From the NCBI GenBank assembly GCA_963700045.1, contig CAVOWK010000008.1, positions 62,001 through 126,000 on the forward strand: DNA of 64,000 nt, written 5' to 3'. Position 1 is the stretch's first letter. Each line of letters starts with the position of its first letter. The notes under the pieces are model-generated. The model saw nothing but the letters and a program-made list of their open reading frames with translations, searched no databases and had not been told where the DNA came from. This document shows positions 1 through 12,579 of this stretch, piece by piece. The DNA is from RPQJ01 sp963700045 (GTDB taxonomy: Bacteria; Pseudomonadota; Gammaproteobacteria; Steroidobacterales; Steroidobacteraceae). Position numbers and translations under genes: made by a program.

Positions 1-386
1 TCGGTACGGAGACTCATGATCGCAGCCGCCATGCCGTCGCTGAGCTGGCGCTGGTCGAAGACGCCCTCGGGGCCGGGCGTGCCATCGGGCGTCTCGAAAT
101 CGAGAGCCGCGGTGGGCTTCCGGCGCTGCAGGGACTTGATCGATTCATTGAGCGCAATCCGGTAGATCCAGCTGTAGAACTTGTGCGACGGGTCGTACTC
201 GCCCAGGTGCTCGTACACCTTGAGGAACACCGTCTGCGAGACGTCCCGGGCCTCTTCGCGATCGTGCAGCATGCGCAACGCCGCGTTGAAGACCGTCTTC
301 TCGTGCCGCCGGACCAGGGCTTCAAAGGCCCGCGGCTCCCCGCTGCACGTACGCCTGACCAGTGCGCTGTCGCTCTCGTCGTTCAT
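1..386 (-). CDS. ECF-type RNA polymerase sigma factor, partial (3' end outside window)
   Basis: A sigma-70 family (ECF) factor that would direct RNA polymerase to a specific regulon. Reading from the ATG at 386, 128 codons are visible. Region 2 is clear at about residues 20-90: a short helix with FEALVRRHEKTVFNAALRM, then DREEARDVSQTVFLKVYEHL (the core-binding helix 2.2) and SWIYRIALNESIKSLQRRK (the -10 recognition part). The linker after residue 100 is visible, but region 4 lies beyond base 1, so the gene is cut by the window edge and is not itself broken. It is downstream of, and co-oriented with, a STAS antagonist and a PP2C/ATPase protein, which suggests that they control it or that they share a transcript. 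A conventional transmembrane anti-sigma factor may follow outside the window. Confidence 0.85.
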   Translation of the reverse strand, partial: MNDESDSALVRRTCSGEPRAFEALVRRHEKTVFNAALRMLHDREEARDVSQTVFLKVYEHLGEYDPSHKFYSWIYRIALNESIKSLQRRKPTAALDFETPDGTPGPEGVFDQRQLSDGMAAAIMSLRT

Positions 387-437
387 AAATACCGACGGAC
401 GTCCGGAAAGTTGGTCAGGAAACCTGTCCATCGGCTG

Positions 438-734
438 CTAACTGCCGGCCGGGACGATTTCGAAGATCCGGTCGAACCCCGCGTACTTGAAGATGTCGCG
501 GATGTGCTTGTTGGCATTGATGAGCCGCAGGCCCTGCCCCGACGCCATCACGCGCTTCTGTGTCTTGAGCAGGACGCCGAGACCGGCGCTGGACACGTAG
601 TCGAGTCCGGCCAGGTCGACCACGCGCGGTGCAGCGATGCCATCCATGAACTGCAGCGCTTTGTCGCACTGGGCCGCATCCAGCCGCCCGGTCATGATGA
701 CTTCGCCCTGCTCGCCCAATCGAATCTCGAACAT
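438..734 (-). CDS. STAS-domain anti-sigma factor antagonist
   Basis: A 98-residue single STAS domain protein of the SpoIIAA/RsbV type. In partner switching, such proteins bind and sequester an anti-sigma kinase when dephosphorylated. The conserved segment VDLAGLDYVSSAGLGVLL (about residues 39-56) contains the Ser-Ser pair; the serine before AGLG is the usual phosphorylation site. The start lies 6 nt downstream of the stop of the GAF-PP2C-ATPase gene, so the two are almost certainly cotranscribed and matched partners. The phosphatase domain next door would dephosphorylate this protein and the fused ATPase domain would phosphorylate or bind it. Family assignment is firm; the pairing is inferred from context. 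Confidence 0.9.
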   Translation of the reverse strand: MFEIRLGEQGEVIMTGRLDAAQCDKALQFMDGIAAPRVVDLAGLDYVSSAGLGVLLKTQKRVMASGQGLRLINANKHIRDIFKYAGFDRIFEIVPAGS

Positions 735-740
735 CCAGTC

Positions 741-2435
741 TCACCCTGCCTCGAGCAACTTGGTAAACGTGATCGTGCTGCGGCGCTCCGCATACTCGTA
801 CTGCAGCGTGTCCGCCATCTGCTGCACCAGGTGCAGTCCGAGCCCGCCCGCCTGGCGCTCCGACAGCGGCCTGGTCGTGTCCACCGTGGGCGCGTGGGTG
901 ACATCGAACGAGTCGACGTCGAAAGCGGTGATCCGCACGGTGAGCTGCTCGGGCGTGTGGCCGAGGCTCAAGGAAATGTCGTGCGTGCTCTCCGCGTTGT
1001 ACTTCATGAAATTCGTGAACAACTCCTCGATGATGAAGCACACCGGCATGTGCAGTTCCGTGTCGAGCGAGCGTGCCGCGATGAAATCGCCGACGAATCG
1101 GAAGATGCCCTCGAGCGAATCCAGCGAGCGCGGGAAGTAGCGCTGAATCGTAGTGCGGCCGGCCGTCTCGCCGCGGCGTGCGAGCAGCACGATCGTGATG
1201 TCGTCGCCCTGCGGATGGCCGTCGGCAAACACGTGCACCGCCTGCAGCAGCCGCGCAAGCAGGTCGGACATCGAGCCCTCGTGGCGCGTGCGCAGCACCT
1301 GCTCGACGCCTGCCGTGCCGAACATCGTGCCTGCCGGGTTCTCGCATTCGAACACGCCGTCGGTGATCAGGCCGAGGATGTCGCCCGGCGCGAGCTCGAT
1401 CTGGTGCGGCGGATCGACCTCGGGAAACTTCATGAACCCGAGCGGAAATGTCGTCGGCGAAAGCCAGCGGCAGGCGCCGGTCGCGGCCTGGAAATGCAGC
1501 AGCGGACCCTGGCCCGCGGCGTGGTAATCAACCTTGTGCGCGACCGTGTCGAGCACGCCGAAAAACGCCGTGACGAAGTGCTCTTCCGGCAGGTCCTCGA
1601 CCAGCTGGTTGTTGACCTGGGCGAAGATCGCGTCGAGATCGGCGCCGAGCCGCAACGCGACGCGCAGCATGCCGGTCATCTGCGTGGCGCTGAGTGCCGG
1701 CCCGATGCCATGACCGCTCGCATCGCCAAGCAACAGGAAAAGTCGCCGCTCGTCGAGCGGCACCAGGTCGAACGTGTCGCCGCCAGTCTGGTCTGCAGGG
1801 CAGAACTGCCCGGCCATGTCGTAATCCGCAAGCCGCGGCATCTCCGACGGCAGCGTGCTCATCTGGATCTCGCGCGCGAGCTTGATCTCGCGGTCCAGTT
1901 TTTCGGCCTGCGCCAGGGACCGCGACATGCGCTCGCGCTGGATGAAGACCACGCACTGCGCCGCGAGCGTCTCGGCTATGCGCTCGTCTTCGGTGGAAAA
2001 GGCGCCTTTTTCGCTGTCGACGACCTGCAGCACGCCAACCAGCTGGGAACGCTCGACGAGCGGCACCGACAGCATGCAGCGAACGTCGTTGTCGACGTCG
2101 AGGTCGACGGCCGGATCGAACAGCGGTTCGCATCTGCAGTCCGGAACGTTGATGACCTGGCGCGAGCGGGCCGTCAGCCCGAGAACGCCCTGCGACAGGC
2201 TGGCACGAATGGGCGGGGCACCCGGCGGTCCACCGGTGAGAACGAGCACGCCCTGCTCGGGCTCGAACAGCCAGACAGTGGCTCGTTCGCCCCGCAGCAC
2301 GCTGCGCGCAGCCTCGCCGATTTCGGCAAGCACTTCGGCCAATTCGAACGGGGCGGCGAGCTTGCGCGTGACCTCGAGGATCTGCAGCAGCGCTTCCGCA
2401 CGTAGTCCGACGGACGCCGTCGTCTCTGGGTGCAC
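741..2435 (-). CDS. GAF - SpoIIE-type PP2C phosphatase - HATPase (anti-sigma kinase) fusion
   Basis: A partner-switching regulator that combines both opposing activities. Order from the N terminus: GAF sensor domain (about 10-160), a coiled linker with LDREIKLAREIQMSTLPS, the PP2C phosphatase (about 175-400; metal motifs DASGHGIGPALSA, LITDGVFE and QGDDITIVLL), then an RsbW/SpoIIAB-like ATPase (about 420-564; N-box EELFTNFMKYN, G-box GGLGLHLV). I chose the GTG at 2435 because AAAGGGGAG sits just upstream of it. The longer ATG at 2495 (20 extra residues) has no visible ribosome site. It heads an operon with the STAS protein and the sigma factor. The likely substrate is the adjacent STAS protein. 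GAF ligand unknown. Confidence 0.87.
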   Translation of the reverse strand: MHPETTASVGLRAEALLQILEVTRKLAAPFELAEVLAEIGEAARSVLRGERATVWLFEPEQGVLVLTGGPPGAPPIRASLSQGVLGLTARSRQVINVPDCRCEPLFDPAVDLDVDNDVRCMLSVPLVERSQLVGVLQVVDSEKGAFSTEDERIAETLAAQCVVFIQRERMSRSLAQAEKLDREIKLAREIQMSTLPSEMPRLADYDMAGQFCPADQTGGDTFDLVPLDERRLFLLLGDASGHGIGPALSATQMTGMLRVALRLGADLDAIFAQVNNQLVEDLPEEHFVTAFFGVLDTVAHKVDYHAAGQGPLLHFQAATGACRWLSPTTFPLGFMKFPEVDPPHQIELAPGDILGLITDGVFECENPAGTMFGTAGVEQVLRTRHEGSMSDLLARLLQAVHVFADGHPQGDDITIVLLARRGETAGRTTIQRYFPRSLDSLEGIFRFVGDFIAARSLDTELHMPVCFIIEELFTNFMKYNAESTHDISLSLGHTPEQLTVRITAFDVDSFDVTHAPTVDTTRPLSERQAGGLGLHLVQQMADTLQYEYAERRSTITFTKLLEAG

Positions 2436-2633
2436 CGGCTCCCCTTTCTTGTTCCCAAGCCCGTTACCCGAGGCCGGAGTGTGCCTGCGATGCATTCAAT
2501 CTGCACGTTTATGGCGCTGCAGCACGGTCGGCGGCACCGCATGGCCGCGAATGCACGCTTTACCGCAAGCTCCGCGCGCTCGAGGCGTGACTGGCGTGAC
2601 GACTCGAGTGGAATCCGCACCGGGTGAAAGGTC

Positions 2634-2680
2634 TGAAAAAGAAAAACCCCCGGCAGGTTGCCCTGTCGGGGGTTTTGTTT
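2634..2680 (-). terminator. Rho-independent terminator of the rRNA operon
   Basis: On the minus strand an 11-bp GC-rich stem (CCCCCGACAGG paired with CCTGCCGGGGG, one mismatch, loop GCAA) is followed by TTTTTCTTTTT. It lies directly after 5S rRNA. The opposite strand has TTTTGTTT after the same stem, so it could also work weakly in the other direction. Confidence 0.9.
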
Positions 2681-2685
2681 GAGAG

Positions 2686-2802
2686 CCTGGCAGTGACCTA
2701 CTCTTGCATGGTCGAAGACCAAACTACCATCGGCGCAGAGCGTTTTCACTTCCGAGTTCGGAAAGGGATCGGGTGGTTCCCGCTCGCTATGGCCGCCAGG
2801 CA
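2686..2802 (-). rRNA. rrf: 5S ribosomal RNA
   Basis: About 117 nt. The 5' end TGCCTGGCGGCCATAGCG pairs with the 3' end GGTCACTGCCAGGC, and the internal CCGAACTCGGAAGTGAAA is the conserved 5S loop B/C sequence. It is last in the rRNA operon, just before the terminator. Confidence 0.95.
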
Positions 2803-2955
2803 AACCGGCTCATGCACCGCGCTTGCGCGCGGGCACAGAATTCGAATCGGGGTATGACGCGAGCGTGTCGCTTTCGAAGCGATAACAGTCGCTGATGATC
2901 TTCAGTCACACGCCAAGGGTTCGGAACCAGGTTCCAGACCGATTGGGTGTTATAT

Positions 2956-5848
<2,893 letters not shown>

Positions 5849-5974
5849 ATATAACCCCAATCGTTCTGGAGTCATGGACCAAATAAAATCAATCAGCTGG
5901 TATCTCTTACGAATGCGACACGCTTTCGAATCACAAGTTGAAATCAACTCGTTCCTCGGCGTCATACCCAAATT

Positions 5975-5990
5975 CAAATTTTTAAAGAGC
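5975..5990 (-). promoter_or_regulatory. boxA-like antitermination site in the 16S-23S spacer
   Basis: Minus-strand GCTCTTTAAAAATTTG resembles the NusB/S10-binding boxA. A second copy lies in the operon leader at 8045-8060. Placement between the tRNAs and 23S matches rRNA operons of other gammaproteobacteria. Inferred from sequence and position only. Confidence 0.65.
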
Positions 5991-6084
5991 GTCCGCAGCG
6001 ATGCTGCGATACATGAGACCACGCGTGCATCGAGACGTTCGACGCGGTGCAGGCGTGGTGTCACGCGGACTGTGAAGCGGGACC

Positions 6085-6160
6085 TGGTGGAGCCAGTCGG
6101 GATCGAACCGACGACCCCCTGCTTGCAAAGCAGGTGCTCTCCCAGCTGAGCTATGGCCCC
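6085..6160 (-). tRNA. tRNA-Ala (TGC anticodon)
   Basis: A 76-nt cloverleaf starting GGGGCCATAGCTCAGCTGG. The anticodon arm is CTGCTTTGCAAGCAG, the T arm GTCGGTTCGATCCCGAC, and CCA is encoded. The acceptor stem GGGGCCA pairs with TGGCTCC with one G-T pair. Confidence 0.97.
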
Positions 6161-6178
6161 CAGGTCAGATCCCCAGAA

Positions 6179-6255
6179 TGGTGGGTCTGGGAAGATTCGA
6201 ACTTCCGGCCTCACCCTTATCAGGGGTGCGCTCTGACCAACTGAGCTACAGACCC
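6179..6255 (-). tRNA. tRNA-Ile (GAT anticodon)
   Basis: A 77-nt cloverleaf starting GGGTCTGTAGCTCAGTTGG. The anticodon arm is CCCCTGATAAGGGT, the T arm GGAAGTTCGAATCTTCC, and CCA is encoded. It is the first tRNA after 16S, 18 nt before tRNA-Ala. Confidence 0.97.
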
Positions 6256-6375
6256 GGCTTCGAGACATTCTCCAGGCATGGCCTGGAACGCCGGCGATCA
6301 GTCCAGCTTCACTTTAATCGAATACAGGTAACTTGAATGGGAACTCGCACCGAGCATGAGCTCGTGCTGTCTTTT

Positions 6376-7913
<1,538 letters not shown>

Positions 7914-8044
7914 AAGTCTTGCGACTTAGTTTCGGAGCAGAATCCCAACTAACTTTCAGTAATTAACTGGCTATCAATTGGTACTCGTTCCGATGTTTGC
8001 ACTCACAAACGATCGACGCGAGTCCCCACACAAATTACCTGTTT

Positions 8045-8060
8045 CGATTTTTAAAGAACG
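8045..8060 (-). promoter_or_regulatory. boxA-like antitermination site in the rRNA leader
   Basis: Minus-strand CGTTCTTTAAAAATCG lies between the proximal promoter and 16S. It closely matches the spacer copy at 5975-5990. The pair suggests Nus-factor antitermination of the operon. Confidence 0.65.
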
Positions 8061-8089
8061 CCCTCGGAACCAGCCGAGGTGAGCCGCCT

Positions 8090-8117
8090 ATTATGCGGCT
8101 GTTTCCGTTGCTGTCAA
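8090..8117 (-). promoter_or_regulatory. Proximal rRNA promoter (TTGACA-N16-CATAAT)
   Basis: The -35 hexamer TTGACA is at 8112-8117 and the -10 CATAAT at 8090-8095. A GC-rich discriminator (AGGCGGC) follows, typical of stringently controlled rRNA promoters. A-tracts upstream (around 8120-8150) could act as an UP element. Confidence 0.85.
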
Positions 8118-8197
8118 CACCTTCGAAATGTTTTTTCGTCGGGTTTTTTCAGCTGGTCACCGAAGCCCGGAGGCTGGGTGACTGCGGAGGGGCGCGA

Positions 8198-8225
8198 AGT
8201 ATAGCTCTGAACGAAGGGTCGTCAA
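8198..8225 (-). promoter_or_regulatory. Distal rRNA promoter (TTGACG-N16-TATACT)
   Basis: The -35 TTGACG is at 8220-8225 and the -10 TATACT at 8198-8203, 108 bp upstream of the proximal promoter. The following bases are GC-rich. It begins only about 60 nt after the tyrS stop codon on the same strand. Confidence 0.75.
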
Positions 8226-8287
8226 CACTTGCGGCAGATATTTTTTCCGCGCCTGCGCAGACCCAGCGTACGCCCTTCCGGTCAACC

Positions 8288-9502
8288 TCAGGAACCGGGC
8301 GAAATTGCGAGCGTGACGCGTGCGAGGCGACGCTTGCCGACCTGGAAAACATGCGTATTTCCTGCGGCAAACCTGCGCGCCGCATCTTCCACGCGCTCGC
8401 CGTCCACGCGCACGGCACCCTGCTTGACTTGCCGCATGGCTTCGCTCGTGCTCGGCACCAGCTGCGCGGCTTTGAGTACGTGCGCGAGGCCCATGCCCTC
8501 GGCACCGACCTGCAGCGTGACCTCGGTTACCTCCTCGGGCAGCGCGCCCTGCTGGAAGCGCGCGATGAATTCGTCGCGGGCCCGGTTGCCCGCCCCAGGC
8601 CCGTGGAACCGATCGACGATTTCCACGCCCAGCTCGAACTTTGCGTCCCGGGGGTTGGCGCCGCCTGCGCACGCCTGTTTCAGCCGTCCGATCTCGGCAT
8701 TGGTGCGGAACGACAGCAGGTCGAACCAGCGCCACATCAGGTCGTCGGAGACCGACATCAGCTTGCCGAACATCTGGTCGGCGGGCTCGGCAATGCCGAT
8801 GTAGTTGCCGAGTGATTTCGACATCTTGTTGACGCCGTCGAGTCCCTCCAGCAGCGGCATCGTCAGCACGACCTGCGGCTCCTGGCCGTACGCCTCCTGC
8901 AGCTGCCGGCCCACGAGCAGGTTGAATTTCTGGTCGGTGCCACCGAGTTCGACGTCGGCCCGCAGGGCCACCGAGTCGTAGCCCTGCACGAGCGGGTACA
9001 GGAATTCGTGAATGGCGATCGCCTGGCCGGACTTATAGCGCTTCGAGAAATCGTCGCGCTCGAGCATACGGGCCACGGTGTGCTTCGCCGCCAGCTGGAT
9101 CATGCCCGCCGAACCCATGGCGTTCATCCAGGTCGAATTGAACTCGACGCGGGTGAGCGCCGGGTCCAGGATCTTGAAAATCTGGGCCTGGTAAGTCTCG
9201 GCGTTCGCCTTGATTTCGTCGGGCGTCAGGGGCGGCCGGGTGGCGTTACGCCCGGTCGGGTCACCGATCAGTCCCGTGAAATCGCCGATCAGGAAGATGA
9301 CGTCGTGACCGAGGCGCTGGAACATGGCCATCCGGTTGATCAGCACCGTGTGGCCGAGGTGCAGGTCCGGCGCCGTCGGGTCGAATCCCGCCTTGACCCG
9401 GAGAGGCTTGCCGCGAGCCAGCTTCTTCAGCAGGTCGGCCTCCAGCAGCACCTCGGCAGCGCCGCGGCGCAGTTCGGCCAGTTGTTGGTCGGCAGGCAGC
9501 AT
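8288..9502 (-). CDS. tyrS: Tyrosyl-tRNA synthetase
   Basis: Charges tRNA-Tyr with tyrosine; cytoplasmic class I enzyme. The HIGH signature appears as LHLGHTVL (about residues 42-49), the KMSKS signature as NKMSKSLGNY (about 230), and an S4 RNA-binding domain closes the protein (about 340-404). At 404 residues it is full length and closest to the longer TyrS (TyrZ-like) subtype with the LHLGH variant. I used the ATG at 9502 because homology starts there. The open frame runs on upstream, but that extension lies antisense to the M23 gene. The rRNA promoters follow directly downstream on the same strand, so read-through into the rRNA operon is possible. Confidence 0.96.
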   Translation of the reverse strand: MLPADQQLAELRRGAAEVLLEADLLKKLARGKPLRVKAGFDPTAPDLHLGHTVLINRMAMFQRLGHDVIFLIGDFTGLIGDPTGRNATRPPLTPDEIKANAETYQAQIFKILDPALTRVEFNSTWMNAMGSAGMIQLAAKHTVARMLERDDFSKRYKSGQAIAIHEFLYPLVQGYDSVALRADVELGGTDQKFNLLVGRQLQEAYGQEPQVVLTMPLLEGLDGVNKMSKSLGNYIGIAEPADQMFGKLMSVSDDLMWRWFDLLSFRTNAEIGRLKQACAGGANPRDAKFELGVEIVDRFHGPGAGNRARDEFIARFQQGALPEEVTEVTLQVGAEGMGLAHVLKAAQLVPSTSEAMRQVKQGAVRVDGERVEDAARRFAAGNTHVFQVGKRRLARVTLAISPGS

Positions 9503-9544
9503 CGATCGGCACGCTCCAGGCGGTATCGCAGTGCAAGGCGCGGG

Positions 9545-9573
9545 ACTGTAGGGGTTGCTGCTCGTGCAGGCAA
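9545..9573 (-). promoter_or_regulatory. Putative tyrS promoter (TTGCCT-N17-TACAGT)
   Basis: Minus-strand -35 TTGCCT at 9568-9573 and -10 TACAGT at 9545-9550, spacer 17 bp, about 40 bp upstream of the tyrS start. Consensus-like but unproven. Confidence 0.5.
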
Positions 9574-9659
9574 CGTCACGGACAAGGTGAGGGCCGTCAC
9601 AGTCCGTACATCTTCTCCGCAAGACTCTGTACAAGTTGAGAAAAGTGGCTGCGCAACGG

Positions 9660-9688
9660 TTGACTCGTGGCGCCCGCGCAACTACTTT
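9660..9688 (+). promoter_or_regulatory. Putative promoter of the M23 peptidase gene (TTGACT-N17-TACTTT)
   Basis: The -35 TTGACT is at 9660-9665 and the -10 TACTTT at 9683-9688, with the optimal 17-bp spacer. The coding start follows at 9716, leaving a short leader of about 20 nt that contains GGGGGTGA. Confidence 0.6.
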
Positions 9689-9715
9689 ACCGGCCTTGCT
9701 CAATGGGGGTGACCA

Positions 9716-11062
9716 TTGCAACCGTCTGATTTTCCAATGCCGGCGCGCACGCAAGCGTCGGACCGGGTCGGTGGGTCCACGCGCCGGCGCAGGCTGGCCG
9801 GAACCAGCCTGCCGCTGGTCGCCGCGGTCGCCGGCATCCTTGCGCTCGCTTCCTGGCCACGCCAGGAAGCCCCGACGTCGGTCGACCTGACGGCGCTCGT
9901 GGCCTCGCGGTCGGCCGAGCCCACCACCGTGACGGCCATCGACGAAGACTTCCCGGCGAACGTCGAATACACGGTCCAGCGCAATGACACGCTCGACCAG
10001 ATCTTCCGTTCCGTCGGCATCGACATGGCGGCGCTCGCCGAGCTGCGCCAGCGTCCGGAAGTCCGCCGCGCGCTGGATATCGTGCGGCCGGGCGACACCA
10101 TCACGTTCACCCACGTCGACGGCGCGCTGCAGTCGCTGAACCGCCAGATCAGCAACACGCTGACGCTGTCGGTCGCGCGTTCGGACGACGGCTTTGCCGT
10201 GAATTACATCGAGAACCCGCTCGAGACCGAGATCGTCGGCCGCAGCGCGCAGATCACCTCCTCGCTCTTCGCGGCTGGCCAGCAAGCCGGCATGTCGGCC
10301 GAGACGATCATGACGCTCGCCAACCAGATCTTCGGCTGGGACATCGACTTCGCGCTCGACCTGCGCGAGGGTGACGCATTCAGCGTGCTGTACGAGCAGA
10401 AGTTCCAGGACGGCGAATACGTGAACGATGGGCGCGTGCTCGCGGCCGAATTCGTCAACCAGGGCAAGACGCACCGGGCCGTGTGGTTCCAGTCGCAGGA
10501 CGGCGAGGTGCAGGGTTACTTCACGCCCGAAGGCAAGGGCATGCGCAAGGCTTTCCTGCGCGCGCCGCTCGACTTCACGCGCGTGAGCTCGGTCTTCAAT
10601 CCGCGCCGCAAGCACCCGATCAGCGGCGTCGTGCGCGCCCACAAGGGCGTCGATTACGCCGCGTCGACGGGCACGCCCATCTGGGCGGCCGGCGATGGCC
10701 GCATCCAGTTTGCCGGTCGCAAGGGCGGGTACGGCAACGTCGTGACCATCGATCACGGCAAGGGCATCAGCACGGTCTACGGCCACATGTCGCGCTTCGG
10801 CAAGTCGGCGCGCGTCGGCCGCAGCGTGAAGCAGGGCGACATCATCGGTTACGTCGGCATGACCGGCGCGGCCACGGGTCCGCACCTGCACTACGAGTAC
10901 CGGGTCAAAGGCGTGCACAAGAACCCGGCCACGATCCCGATGCCGCGCACGGAGATTCCGGCGGGTTACCTGGCGGAATTCCGCAGCCAGAGCGAATCCG
11001 AGTTCGCGAAACTGCAGCTCACCAGCGGCCAGGGCGCCGTCACCCGGGTCGCGAGCCGCTGA
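9716..11062 (+). CDS. M23-family peptidoglycan DD-metalloendopeptidase
   Basis: A murein hydrolase anchored in the inner membrane that cleaves peptide cross-links in the cell wall. Layout: N-terminal transmembrane segment (about residues 25-45), an OapA/LysM-like domain starting EYTVQRNDTLDQIFRSVGI (about 82), an M23 N-terminal region, then the LytM catalytic domain (about 300-410). The catalytic domain carries the zinc motifs HKGVD and HLHYE and the core YGNVVTIDHG and YGHMSRFGK. The start is a TTG at 9716 preceded by GGGGGTGA; an in-frame ATG at 9737 is the alternative. This gene beside tyrS is a common gammaproteobacterial arrangement. All zinc ligands are present, so it should be active rather than an EnvC/NlpD-like activator. 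Confidence 0.92.
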   Translation: MQPSDFPMPARTQASDRVGGSTRRRRLAGTSLPLVAAVAGILALASWPRQEAPTSVDLTALVASRSAEPTTVTAIDEDFPANVEYTVQRNDTLDQIFRSVGIDMAALAELRQRPEVRRALDIVRPGDTITFTHVDGALQSLNRQISNTLTLSVARSDDGFAVNYIENPLETEIVGRSAQITSSLFAAGQQAGMSAETIMTLANQIFGWDIDFALDLREGDAFSVLYEQKFQDGEYVNDGRVLAAEFVNQGKTHRAVWFQSQDGEVQGYFTPEGKGMRKAFLRAPLDFTRVSSVFNPRRKHPISGVVRAHKGVDYAASTGTPIWAAGDGRIQFAGRKGGYGNVVTIDHGKGISTVYGHMSRFGKSARVGRSVKQGDIIGYVGMTGAATGPHLHYEYRVKGVHKNPATIPMPRTEIPAGYLAEFRSQSESEFAKLQLTSGQGAVTRVASR

Positions 11063-12562
11063 TCAAGCAGCCAGCTTGAGCCTGACGCCGGCGGCTTCGA
11101 GGTAACCGGCTTCCTGCTCGAGATCGATGGCGGTGAGCGGATGCTCGTCGAGCCAGCCGCGCGGAAACGTCAGCTCCACGCTTTTTCCCTTTGCCGCCAG
11201 CCGGATGTCGGGCAGCGAACGCGGCCCGCGCCCGCGGTGCAGCAGCACCGCGAGCCGCAACAGCACGATCAGGTACAACGCCTTCAGGTGCCAGGGCGGC
11301 ATCAGGTCGTCGAGCGCGGTCAGCAGCAGCTTGCGCCGGTGACCACCGACGATGGCCGCGAGCAGTTGCTGCTCGTGGCTCGGAAAGCCGGGCAAGTCCG
11401 CATGCTGCAGCAGGTAGGCGCCGTGCCGCTGATACTGCGAATGCGCGATGTCGAGCCCGACCTCGTGCAGGCGCGCCGCCCAGCCGAGCATCGGTTCGGC
11501 GAGCGGATCGTCCAGGCCCCAGTCGTCACGCGCCTGCCGCAGGAAGGCGAGCGCAGTCGCCTCGATGCGATCTGCCTGCGCGGTATCGACGTGGAAGCGC
11601 CCTTCCATCGCGCGCACGCTGCGCACTCGTGCGTCTTCGTCGGTGAGACGCCCGAGCAGGTCATACAGCAATCCTTCACGCAGCGCTCCGTCTGCAATCC
11701 GCATCGTGTCGATGCCGAGCCGGTCGAACACCTCGAGCAGGATGGCGAGGCCGCCCGGCAGCACCTCCAGCCGCTCGGGCGACAGGCCCGGCAGTCTGAG
11801 CCGCGAAGTCTGGCCGGCGCGCAACGTTTCCTGCAACAGCCACTCGAGACCCGCCCGGTCGACATGCGTCGCCGCCGGCTCGCGCGCCTGCAGCGTGTCG
11901 GCCACGGCGCGCAAAGTGCCGGAGGCGCCATACGCGATGTCCCACTCGGAACGCTTGAAGCGATTGATGACCGGCTCGAGTTCCAGGTGCGCGGCGGTGC
12001 GCGCACGCTTCATGCGCTTTTCGGTGATCTCGCCGTCGGCAAAAAAGCGCGCGCTGAAGCTGACGCAACCCATGTACAGGCTCTCGAGTCGCTTGGCCGA
12101 GAGACCCTCGCCGATGATGAGTTCGGTGCTGCCGCCGCCGATGTCGACGACGAGGCGGTGACCGCCTTCGTTCGGCGTCGTGTGCGCGACGCCGAGATGG
12201 ATCAGGCGCGCTTCTTCGACGCCCGAGATGATTTCGATGGGATGACCGAGTGCGTCGCGGGCACGCTCGAGGAACACCCCGCGACGCTTGGCCTTGCGCA
12301 GGGTGTTGGTGCCGACGACGCGAACGCTCTCCGCACGCATGTCGCGCAGGCGCTGGCCAAAGCGTTCGAGGCATTGCAGCGCGCGCTGCGTCGATTCGCG
12401 GCTGAGGCGGCCTTGTTCATCGAGACCCGCGGCGAGACGAACCATCTCCCGCAGGCGGTCGAGCACGATGAGCTGCCCGTGGTTGTAACGGGCGACGATC
12501 ATGTGAAAGCTGTTCGAGCCGAGATCCACCGCCGCAAGGACGTCCGGCACCCGGTGCGGCAC
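11063..12562 (-). CDS. ppx: Ppx/GppA family exopolyphosphatase
   Basis: Removes terminal phosphates from polyphosphate; GppA members hydrolyse pppGpp. The actin-like ATPase fold shows AAVDLGSNSFHMIVAR (about residues 9-24), the phosphate loop VDIGGGSTELIIGEG (about 140-154) and YGASGTLRAVADTL (about 213). The C-terminal part (about 310-499) is the HD-like Ppx domain with LHEVGLDIAHSQYQRHGAYL. At 499 residues it matches Ppx size. The stop codon abuts the convergent M23 gene stop with no gap. Ppx is preferred over GppA on length and the C-terminal domain, but the two are hard to separate by eye. Confidence 0.9.
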   Translation of the reverse strand: MPHRVPDVLAAVDLGSNSFHMIVARYNHGQLIVLDRLREMVRLAAGLDEQGRLSRESTQRALQCLERFGQRLRDMRAESVRVVGTNTLRKAKRRGVFLERARDALGHPIEIISGVEEARLIHLGVAHTTPNEGGHRLVVDIGGGSTELIIGEGLSAKRLESLYMGCVSFSARFFADGEITEKRMKRARTAAHLELEPVINRFKRSEWDIAYGASGTLRAVADTLQAREPAATHVDRAGLEWLLQETLRAGQTSRLRLPGLSPERLEVLPGGLAILLEVFDRLGIDTMRIADGALREGLLYDLLGRLTDEDARVRSVRAMEGRFHVDTAQADRIEATALAFLRQARDDWGLDDPLAEPMLGWAARLHEVGLDIAHSQYQRHGAYLLQHADLPGFPSHEQQLLAAIVGGHRRKLLLTALDDLMPPWHLKALYLIVLLRLAVLLHRGRGPRSLPDIRLAAKGKSVELTFPRGWLDEHPLTAIDLEQEAGYLEAAGVRLKLAA

Positions 12563-12579
12563 GGCGGCGTTTCAGCTCG

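Noticed and set aside
183..2405. 740-codon plus-strand open frame opposite the sigma/STAS/PP2C genes
   Set aside because: A shadow of high-GC minus-strand genes; Arg/His/Glu-rich, with no family features.
9503..10918. Upstream extension of the tyrS reading frame (876 codons in all)
   Set aside because: It runs antisense through the M23 peptidase gene; TyrS homology starts at 9502.
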